Assembly: GCF_008254045.1 (NCBI RefSeq)
Contig: NZ_CP042425.1
Coordinates: forward strand, 7,206,163-7,270,162
Origin: Limnoglobus roseus
GTDB taxonomy: Bacteria > Planctomycetota > Planctomycetia > Gemmatales > Gemmataceae
Length of the DNA stretch: 64,000 nucleotides
Reading direction: 5' to 3'
Numbering within the stretch: the first letter of the stretch is position 1; each line of letters opens with the position of its first letter. This document shows positions 16,836-23,358 of the stretch, one piece after another. Under the pieces are notes generated by a model. That model saw nothing but the letters and a program-made list of their open reading frames with translations, was not told where the DNA came from and did not search any database. The translations under genes and the position numbers were made by a program.

Positions 16836-17264
16836 TCACTTGGCGAAGACCTGAGCCAAATCCTTGACCGCCTCGACCCCGTACTGATCCACTAAATCCT
16901 TCACCTGGCGCACGAACTCGACCGTATCGCCCTTAGCGGCCTTCCCGGTAGGCTTGGCCTCTGGTTCCACCGTCTTGGCCGTCCGCGACTTCTTTCCCTC
17001 GGCCTTTTTCTTTTCCGCCGTCTTGTACGTGCTGAACATGGCGGTCGATATTTCGATCCCGAACTCGGACTTCAGATAAGCCACGCCGTCAGAAGGGCTT
17101 TCTTTCCCGGCGGCGAGCGCCTTGCGCACCGCTTCGGCTTTGGTGATCGTCCCGGCAAGTGTTTTTGGGGTCGCCTCGTCAATTGTCGTCGCCACCTCCG
17201 CCGGGGCGGGTGCGGCTGCGGGTTTGCTCTTCTTGGCGGCGTCAGCCGGTTTCTTCTTGGCCAT
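16836..17264 (-). CDS. Basic HTH-like protein of planctomycete type
   Basis: A 142-residue protein with Lys/Ala/Pro-rich ends and a central domain (TKAEAVRKALAAGKESPSD then GIEISTAMFSTYKT). This layout, a basic linker plus a short helical domain before a serine/threonine-x-x-Tyr-Lys motif, is common in planctomycete genomes. DNA binding is likely; the target is unknown. The start is the inner Met, with GAGG upstream. Confidence 0.6.
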   Translation of the reverse strand: MAKKKPADAAKKSKPAAAPAPAEVATTIDEATPKTLAGTITKAEAVRKALAAGKESPSDGVAYLKSEFGIEISTAMFSTYKTAEKKKAEGKKSRTAKTVEPEAKPTGKAAKGDTVEFVRQVKDLVDQYGVEAVKDLAQVFAK

Positions 17265-17469
17265 GCTCAACCTCATGATGAAAGGGGTTCAGATCAATAT
17301 TGCCTATGTATCCGGCCATACAGATGGCGAACAGAGCATTAAGTCGGGAGATTTGCGGAAGATTTGCTCAAAGCTCGGATTTTGCTGGCGGTGCTGCCCG
17401 TTGACGCCAGGTCGCTCCAAACCTAATGTCTTCTCCCTCGGTCTGAGACGAGGTGAAGTGGAGCGAACC

Positions 17470-17706
17470 ATGACGATTAAAGAAGTGATTGCGGAACTGA
17501 CGGCGAAGTACCCGAAGGCGAAGCTAAGTCCGTCCGTGCAACACGGAACGGCTCTCACCCGAGCAACCAAGCTGAAATTCAAGAAGGAGAAAGGCTTCAC
17601 GTTCGTCGGCAAAGACACCGACGGAACGGAGGTCATGGTGTACTACAACGACACCGCCGATGCGATCTCCTGCACCGAGATCGAGTCGTTCAGCGAGGAT
17701 GACTAA
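17470..17706 (+). CDS. Hypothetical protein (78 aa)
   Basis: A 78-residue protein with a GGAG site 6 bases before its ATG. It has a basic middle (TKLKFKKEKGFTFVG) and an acidic end. Its stop overlaps the stop of the convergent gene by 4 bases. No family recognised. Confidence 0.5.
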   Translation: MTIKEVIAELTAKYPKAKLSPSVQHGTALTRATKLKFKKEKGFTFVGKDTDGTEVMVYYNDTADAISCTEIESFSEDD

Positions 17707-18008
17707 CCCGTCGGGGCCGAACTATTCGGATCGGGGCTTTCGGTCAACACCACGTCCTGGAACCGCTCGCCGACGGAGTTGTAGAAGAGGATCTTGTCGT
17801 CCTTCGCGCTCCACACGGCCGACGTGCGGAGCATCCGCGGCCCTTCGACGTGGAAGGCGTAACCCCAAATTTCGTCACGGCGTTTGAGCGGCGTCTTTAC
17901 GAACGGCGTCAGATCGTAGTCCAGGTTGTCCCGTTGGCAAAGCGTCGCCCTCACGTAATGGATCAGATCGTCGAAGGTGGGGAGAGCCGTCGTCGTCTTG
18001 GTGTGCAT
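17703..18008 (-). CDS. Hypothetical protein (101 aa)
   Basis: A 101-residue soluble protein; the inner Met start is chosen because the upstream part of the frame is Arg/Pro-rich and unlike the rest. It includes RDEIWGYAFHVEGPRMLRTS and a following beta-rich segment. No family recognised. Confidence 0.5.
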   Translation of the reverse strand: MHTKTTTALPTFDDLIHYVRATLCQRDNLDYDLTPFVKTPLKRRDEIWGYAFHVEGPRMLRTSAVWSAKDDKILFYNSVGERFQDVVLTESPDPNSSAPTG

Positions 18009-18222
18009 GGCGGAGATGATCGGCAGGAGGCGGAGACGGCATCGGTTGGAAAGTTTGCCCGGCGGCCAATGTGCGAGATCGGCCAACAGCGTGTGCCGAG
18101 AGTAATGAATGGGCAGGAACGGCCAGCTGGGAATTCCACCGGTTGCAATCTTTTCCTGGATCATACGGGCTTCAGAGTGCCTGGGAATTCTCTCATCGCT
18201 GCGAAAACTCTCAGGCACCCGT

Positions 18223-18879
18223 CTACTCCCAACACTTCCGGCAATTTCCGCAATTCACATCCTTCGCCTTCTCTGATGGCCCTTCGTTTGGGCACAACAC
18301 CGAAAGCGGAATCCGTTTCTTGCGGAGACGCCGGACTCGAAAGAGCAAATCGACCAGCTCCGGTTGCTCATCCTCGCCGACCTGGAGGTAAGCGAGTCGA
18401 ACGCCGGGCGGGATTGAAGCGGGCACGCCAGTGTCGCCGTCGATGCTGTACCAGATTCTGGCCTGCCGAAGCTGGGCCATTTCTGCCAACACCGGGGCGA
18501 TGTCGTCGATGCGATGCGACCTCGTGTAGAGATAGAACCGCACCTTTGGACACGCACGCATAATCGCCAGCCACTTCTCTGCGTAGGCCTTGCTGTACAG
18601 ATCTCCCGAGCAATGAGCGCGAAGGACAATTACGCCTTTGCTTCTCACCTCGGCGATGACCCGTTTCACAAAGTCGTCACGCTGCGACTGGTCATAGTTC
18701 CAAGCCAGTCGATCCTTGACAGGCTTGAACAAATAGCGACCTCTCCGGCAATAGCACGCGCTTTCACAAACGGGCGATCTTCCGGGGCACGTCACCACAG
18801 CAGGCAGGTCGAAATGATGAATCGAGCTGCCAAGCTTCTGATTTCCTTGGAGAAGCAATCCTCTCACACAAGCAGTCAT
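18223..18879 (-). CDS. GP88-like phage protein with Cys cluster
   Basis: A 218-residue protein resembling the phage gene product 88 (GP88) family. The conserved N-terminal block with VTCPGRSPVCESACYCRRGR carries four Cys, and LRAHCSGDLYSKAYAEKW and FYLYTRS follow. A last Cys group (CGNCRKC) ends the protein. GP88 proteins are widespread in phages and plasmids with unproven function; the Cys spacing suggests a metal or Fe-S cluster. The start with a GGAG 7 bases upstream is preferred over the Met at 18909. Confidence 0.65.
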   Translation of the reverse strand: MTACVRGLLLQGNQKLGSSIHHFDLPAVVTCPGRSPVCESACYCRRGRYLFKPVKDRLAWNYDQSQRDDFVKRVIAEVRSKGVIVLRAHCSGDLYSKAYAEKWLAIMRACPKVRFYLYTRSHRIDDIAPVLAEMAQLRQARIWYSIDGDTGVPASIPPGVRLAYLQVGEDEQPELVDLLFRVRRLRKKRIPLSVLCPNEGPSEKAKDVNCGNCRKCWE

Positions 18880-18969
18880 TTGCATGACTCCGCTCGCGTA
18901 TAACCCCATGAATCACTTGTGAAACGCTCAAAAGTGAAGGGGTACGAGCGCCCAGTTGGCTCACGAAAT

Positions 18970-19019
18970 CATGCTTCGCGCAAGCATGAAGAAACCTCTT
19001 GCAACGCATTTCAAAATGC
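18970..19019. promoter_or_regulatory. Two inverted repeats in a divergent promoter region
   Basis: CATGCTT/AAGCATG (18970-18976 with 18982-18988) and GCATTT/AAATGC (19006-19011 with 19014-19019) lie between the leftward GP88-like gene and the rightward gene at 19078. They are candidate operators; the second shows a 2-base spacer typical of a palindromic protein site. Confidence 0.4.
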
Positions 19020-19077
19020 GCTACGGTCCGGGCAATGAAGAAAGAATCCAGACACCAAGATTAACTAGGAGGGAAAG

Positions 19078-19260
19078 ATGACGGTGAATGCAGAATTGGC
19101 GGACAGGTTGGCGAAGCGGCTTTATCCACATCCAGAGGTTTTCAAGTATCTGAGGGACCACGTTGACGTGCGTACCGGAAGTGACCTGGAATGCTTCGAG
19201 TTGGACCTTCTGACGGAGATGGTCGAGGTGCGGCTTCGGAAGAAGCTGGCGGCAGGATGA
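19078..19260 (+). CDS. Hypothetical protein (60 aa)
   Basis: A 60-residue charged helical protein with one of the best ribosome sites in the window (AGGAGG). No recognised domain. Confidence 0.55.
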   Translation: MTVNAELADRLAKRLYPHPEVFKYLRDHVDVRTGSDLECFELDLLTEMVEVRLRKKLAAG

Positions 19261-19566
19261 TTATGGCTCTGACGGCGCGTGAAAGAAGTACCGACTCGGC
19301 ATCCTTGGGTAAAGGGGCCGAACAGGGAACCAAAGTAACTGGGCTGTGGCTTACCCACCAGAAGAATGCACACGGAGTTACCACCCTCCGCTCTCTTCGG
19401 CTGGATGCAGCAGGTTCGATCCCTGCCAGAGTCCTCCAGTTTATGGCTGCGGTGGCTGTGCAACCAAGCACGAGGGACTCACGGGGTCGTGGCGGGATTG
19501 CCGTTCGACTCGGCGATCCGGTCCTGTTGGGATGCCACCGCAGTCACCAGAGAAACGGATAACGGT
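19261..19566. other. Intergenic region with an isolated tRNA T-arm-like motif
   Basis: No credible gene. GCAGGTTCGATCCCTGC near 19410-19430 looks like a tRNA T-arm and is followed by an acceptor-like strand ending in CCA, but no proper D-arm or 7-base anticodon loop can be folded. It may be a decayed tRNA. Confidence 0.3.
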
Positions 19567-19740
19567 ATGAGTGAAGACAAAAACATCTGCATCGACTGCA
19601 AAAGAGACTTTCGGGCCACCCGCGACTGGCAACGCTTCTGCACCCCCGTCTGCCGACTCCGCTCCCACCGCCGCAAGCAACGCGAGATCGAAGCCAGTGT
19701 CGTTGAGCAGAACCGTGTTGCGAGCGCGAGCGTGTTGTGA
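19567..19740 (+). CDS. Small zinc-finger protein (57 aa)
   Basis: A 57-residue protein with CIDC and FCTPVC, four Cys in a zinc-ribbon arrangement around a basic helix (LRSHRRKQREIE). Its last 12 residues (EQNRVASASVL plus the preceding V) are nearly repeated at the end of the next protein. DNA or RNA binding is likely. Confidence 0.6.
   Translation: MSEDKNICIDCKRDFRATRDWQRFCTPVCRLRSHRRKQREIEASVVEQNRVASASVL
19705..19740 (+). repeat. 36-base repeat, copy 1
   Basis: Matches 19968-20003 in 33 of 36 bases and ends in the same TGTTGTGA, so that it forms the 3' end of one gene and the start signal of the next. The spacing to copy 2 is one gene length, which suggests duplication or cassette-like insertion. 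Confidence 0.6.
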
Positions 19741-19748
19741 GAGAGATC

Positions 19749-20003
19749 ATGGCACGCCGGTGTTCACGTTGTATCGCTCCTCCAGGTTTCGAGCCAACAC
19801 CCGAGACCGAGGACATGAAACGCTGGGTTAATGAAGGCCGCCGCACAGCGGATGACGCCGTGTGGTCCTGTTTCTTGACTTGCACCGCAGATGCAATTCG
19901 GAACAGAACGACGAAGGGATGTCACGGGAGCGCAGTCTACTTCGGGGCGATCAAGCCAATAGCCGGAGAGCAGAACCGCGTGGCGAGCGAGAGCGTGTTG
20001 TGA
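19749..20003 (+). CDS. Small Cys-containing protein (84 aa)
   Basis: An 84-residue protein with CSRC at residues 4-7 and two more Cys (CFLTC) near residue 45. Its last 11 residues repeat those of the upstream protein (EQNRVASESVL). The stop overlaps the GTG of the next gene (GTGA). No family recognised. Confidence 0.5.
   Translation: MARRCSRCIAPPGFEPTPETEDMKRWVNEGRRTADDAVWSCFLTCTADAIRNRTTKGCHGSAVYFGAIKPIAGEQNRVASESVL
19968..20003 (+). repeat. 36-base repeat, copy 2
   Basis: Second copy of the repeat at 19705-19740, three mismatches. It again lies at a gene end and supplies the GTG start of the following gene. Confidence 0.6.
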
Positions 20004-20401
20004 ACGCGTCGCGAACCCTATATTGCTGCGCCTGTCAGGCCGATGTGGCCGCCCGTCTCACGGACGGTCGTGAAGTATATCCCCACCGGGCCGACTTGGG
20101 CGACTTGCCCTTTTGGAAGTGTGACATCTGTCTCAACTATGTCGGCTGCCACCACAAGACCAAGGACAGGACGCGGCCCCTCGGCAACATTCCTACCAAG
20201 GAGCTGAAGAACGCCCGCCAGCACATCCACCGCATCCTCGACCCCATCTGGAAAGAGGGGAGGATGGCTCGCGGGAAATTGTACGCTCGGATCGCGGCCG
20301 AGCTTGGCGTTGAGGAGTATCACACGGCAGAGATTGCGAGCATCGACGAAGCGAGAAAGGTGGCCGTCCTCGTGAGACGCCTTGCAGTCGACCTGCGGTG
20401 A
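20000..20401 (+). CDS. Zinc-finger protein of the DUF3268 type
   Basis: A 133-residue protein with a GTG start coupled to the previous gene. CCACQA and CDICLNYVGCH are the two halves of a zinc-binding site, followed by a helical domain with NARQHIHRILDPIW. This is the layout of the short phage zinc-finger-containing proteins (DUF3268). Function unknown; nucleic-acid contact is likely. Confidence 0.7.
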   Translation: MNASRTLYCCACQADVAARLTDGREVYPHRADLGDLPFWKCDICLNYVGCHHKTKDRTRPLGNIPTKELKNARQHIHRILDPIWKEGRMARGKLYARIAAELGVEEYHTAEIASIDEARKVAVLVRRLAVDLR

Positions 20402-20529
20402 CGAGCTTAGCTAAAGTAACGGCAAGTCGGAAAACTTGACTGTCAAGGTCGTCGCCAAATTGACGAACTCTGGGAAGGTTAATAGGATTGAGCCTAGCAA
20501 GAATAATCAAGCGATCCAGAGATCTTTCG

Positions 20530-20552
20530 ATCTATTCGCATTCTGAATAGAT
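20530..20552. promoter_or_regulatory. 8 bp inverted repeat before the SIR2-kinase gene
   Basis: ATCTATTC (20530-20537) and GAATAGAT (20545-20552) form a perfect repeat with a 7-base spacer, ending 12 bases before the GTG start. A hairpin or repressor bound here could limit translation or transcription of the downstream gene. Confidence 0.45.
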
Positions 20553-20564
20553 AACTCGGAAACG

Positions 20565-22934
20565 GTGCGCCGAATGTTTGACAAAACCCAGGTGACCTAC
20601 TTAGCATTACGTGAGATTGTTAGCGAGAAGACAAGGCCGATCATAGCATGGATTGGAGCAGGAGCAAGCGCACCAGCCGGGTTGCCGTCCTGGAAGCATC
20701 TAAAAGAGCAAATGTGCGAAGCCCTCGACGCCAAAGGCATTGCAAAAATCGGTGAGGACAAAGTACGGAATGATGCCCAAGCAGCACTGGTAAGGACGGA
20801 AAAGGATTATTGGGCCTCGTTTCAGATGCTCAAGGAATTTCTTGGCAAAACAACCTATCGTGAAACTATACGTCATGCATTAAAAAAAGCCGAATCTGCC
20901 ACTATACCAGTAATATACGATTACCTATGGAAGCTTGGCGTTAATGGGATTTTAAATCTTAACATTGACCCTCTTGCCAAGCGAAGTTATAGCTCAGCGC
21001 GCCCCGGGAAGACACTTCATGACTTTGCAGGCAAATATGCCGCAAGCCATATGCATGTATTGCGATCCTCGCATCCATTTATCGCCTATCTCCACGGCCT
21101 CCTTGACGATGAATCAAGTTGGGTCTTCACTGCAAGCGAGCTAAATCAGCTTTTCGCCACGTCAGGCTACAAAGAGCTAATTACCTCGCTAGCATCAACT
21201 GCAACCTTAATATTCATTGGGATTTCGGCCGACGACACAGCCGCTGGCGGCCATTTGACTCGTCTGCGTGATCAGAACATCGATTTTGGCACGCATTTTT
21301 GGATTACTGATAGAAATGATTCCAGCGCCGACAAATGGGCTGAGGAGTCCGGAGTAAGAGTGATACGTTTTGCAAATGCCGACCGCTCGTTTGCAGAACT
21401 CAATCAGTTAATCCGCGACCTCGTCACCCACATCCCCCCGGAGCAAACAGCTGACCCTGTCGCTCCATCCGTACGTTCTACACATGAGCGGCTTGAGCTG
21501 CCACTCCCGGACGAATTAGAAAAAAGACATCCCGAGGAGATTCGTGAATTGTTAAATGACGCCGCGTCCGCAATTCTTGCAAAAACAGACGAAGCGAAAT
21601 ACTTAGAATATGAAAAACTGTGCAGCACATATGACAGCTCGGTCTACAAAGCATGGTATATCCGATCGACTCCTCCGGGAAATGTATTCGCTGGATACAC
21701 GATAATTGAAGAAGTTGCGGAGGGCGGTTTCGGGACCGTATACCGTGGTGAGGATATCAACAAGCGTCAAGTTGCAGTCAAGATATTGCATGAAAAGGTC
21801 CGCCGCAAACTCGATATGCTGCAAAGTTTCCGGCGGGGTGTGGCAGCAATGAACATTCTAAGCGGGGCAGAAGTCGCCGGAATAGTCCCATACATCCGAG
21901 CCTCGGAAGTCCCGGCATCAGTTGTAATGGATTTCGTGGAAGGGCCTAGTCTAGCAGAGGCAGTGGAGAAGCGACTCGTAATAGAATGGGCGCAAATCCT
22001 GCGAATCGCAATTGATTTAGCGTATATTCTTAAGACTTCCCATGGACTGCCCCAGCGAGTGCTTCATCGAGATGTTCGACCATCTAATATTATGATTAGA
22101 AATGGCTATGTCCCAGACCCCTCTGAGTGGGAAGTAGTGGTACTTGATTTCGATCTTTCTTGGCATAAGGACGCCCTTGAACTCTCAGTAGGCCCTGGTA
22201 AATTTAGCTCTGGCTATCTGTCTCCTGAACAGCTTGTTGGGGACACAAAGACTTCGACGCGAAATGCACTGGTTGACTCTTACGGCCTGGGCATGACGTT
22301 GCTTTTTCTTAGGACGGCAAAGGCTCCAATACCATTCCAACACCGTCACGGCGAATGGAATCATCTTCTTGGCAAGTATGCGAATGAGAGTCCATGTCGG
22401 TCATGGCTATCTCTACCTAACAGATTTTTCCGACTAATTGAGCAGGCGACTCTAGAAACACAATTAAAACGATGGGGAATGACTCAGATCCACGGAGAGC
22501 TCTTAAGCTTACAACAGGCGATTCTCCGTCCTGCCGAACTCCGGTCTGCTGATTTATTAGCTGAAGAAATCGCATATCGATCTTTTGGGCTAGGTTACAA
22601 ATGGGACGTGGACAAATCGGTGGCAATAATGAGCTCCCCCACAGGTCTGACAGCGAGATGTGTGGCTCACGAGAGAGACCGCTCAATCGCCATTGAGGCT
22701 TCTTGGAAGAAAACCGGGAAAGAGCAGCACGCTCGCATTAAGCAATGGATTTTTAATGCAGCGGACAATGCACGTTCACAATTACAAAAATCATCCTGGT
22801 CTAAAGTGACATCTGATCGCAATCAATCAGAAGTCACTGTCCGCGCGATTGTATCCACTGAGACAGCTGCACAGCATATGAACACGATTACCAGTGGCTT
22901 TATAAAGTGTCTTGATGCTTTAAATCCTGATTAA
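20565..22934 (+). CDS. SIR2-like domain fused to Ser/Thr protein kinase
   Basis: A 789-residue fusion. Residues 25-290 are SIR2-like: GAGAS at 31-35 for NAD binding, NLNID at 131-135 (Asn133, Asp135) and the catalytic-type His177 in YLHG. After a helical linker, residues 370-650 form an eukaryote-like kinase: Gly loop EGGFGTVYRG, Lys in VAVKIL, HRDVRPSN catalytic loop near 500, DFD (for DFG) near 528 and SPEQL (APE-like). A C-terminal domain of about 140 residues is unknown. SIR2 domains in bacterial defence systems deplete NAD+; here the kinase could sense infection and switch the NADase, or the reverse. The gene stands alone, uses many ATA/TTA/AGA codons and is AT-richer than both flanks, which points to recent transfer. 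ATG at 20574 is an alternative start. Confidence 0.85.
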   Translation: MRRMFDKTQVTYLALREIVSEKTRPIIAWIGAGASAPAGLPSWKHLKEQMCEALDAKGIAKIGEDKVRNDAQAALVRTEKDYWASFQMLKEFLGKTTYRETIRHALKKAESATIPVIYDYLWKLGVNGILNLNIDPLAKRSYSSARPGKTLHDFAGKYAASHMHVLRSSHPFIAYLHGLLDDESSWVFTASELNQLFATSGYKELITSLASTATLIFIGISADDTAAGGHLTRLRDQNIDFGTHFWITDRNDSSADKWAEESGVRVIRFANADRSFAELNQLIRDLVTHIPPEQTADPVAPSVRSTHERLELPLPDELEKRHPEEIRELLNDAASAILAKTDEAKYLEYEKLCSTYDSSVYKAWYIRSTPPGNVFAGYTIIEEVAEGGFGTVYRGEDINKRQVAVKILHEKVRRKLDMLQSFRRGVAAMNILSGAEVAGIVPYIRASEVPASVVMDFVEGPSLAEAVEKRLVIEWAQILRIAIDLAYILKTSHGLPQRVLHRDVRPSNIMIRNGYVPDPSEWEVVVLDFDLSWHKDALELSVGPGKFSSGYLSPEQLVGDTKTSTRNALVDSYGLGMTLLFLRTAKAPIPFQHRHGEWNHLLGKYANESPCRSWLSLPNRFFRLIEQATLETQLKRWGMTQIHGELLSLQQAILRPAELRSADLLAEEIAYRSFGLGYKWDVDKSVAIMSSPTGLTARCVAHERDRSIAIEASWKKTGKEQHARIKQWIFNAADNARSQLQKSSWSKVTSDRNQSEVTVRAIVSTETAAQHMNTITSGFIKCLDALNPD

Positions 22935-22959
22935 TCAGACGAGATTTGTGTGTAATGTT

Positions 22960-23358
22960 TTAATTTGAGATTACTTCTACACGAAATTTTGTGACAACCG
23001 GCCGTTCGCTCATTCCGGGCGACCGGTTAGTCGTACTAAAATTCCGTTCTTCACCGCCAACGATGGCCTCGACGAACTCCCGTTTGTGCTGATTCAGCAT
23101 GTGCATGAGGCAGTCCTTCGATGGAGCAAACAGCCGTCGCCCTTCCAGAATGACCCGGTGGCCGCTGAACTCGACGACCAGGCAGTCCTTGTCCACGAAC
23201 AGCCGATAAAGGTGGGAATACTGAAACGAGTACGGCACGCCGTTCTGGTCGATGAACGTCACGCCGAGGCAGGGCTTATGCGTGGTACGGTCTTCCCCAC
23301 CCTCGGAGGCCTTCGCCATCTGCCGCAGGTGTGGCGGAATGTCATCGTTCGTATCCAT
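22960..23358 (-). CDS. Hypothetical protein downstream of the relaxase
   Basis: A 132-residue protein whose start overlaps the relaxase 3' end by 17 bases, so they form one operon. It appears beta-rich in the middle (VTFIDQNGVPYSFQYSHL). No family recognised; an accessory role in mobilization is only suggested by position. Confidence 0.55.
   Translation of the reverse strand: MDTNDDIPPHLRQMAKASEGGEDRTTHKPCLGVTFIDQNGVPYSFQYSHLYRLFVDKDCLVVEFSGHRVILEGRRLFAPSKDCLMHMLNQHKREFVEAIVGGEERNFSTTNRSPGMSERPVVTKFRVEVISN

Noticed and set aside
19343..19440. tRNA-like sequence with a good T-arm and a terminal CCA
   Set aside because: The acceptor pairs only with a mismatch and a G-U pair, the best anticodon stem has an eight-base loop, and the D-arm and spacing do not fit any tRNA class. 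Listed only as a possible decayed tRNA.
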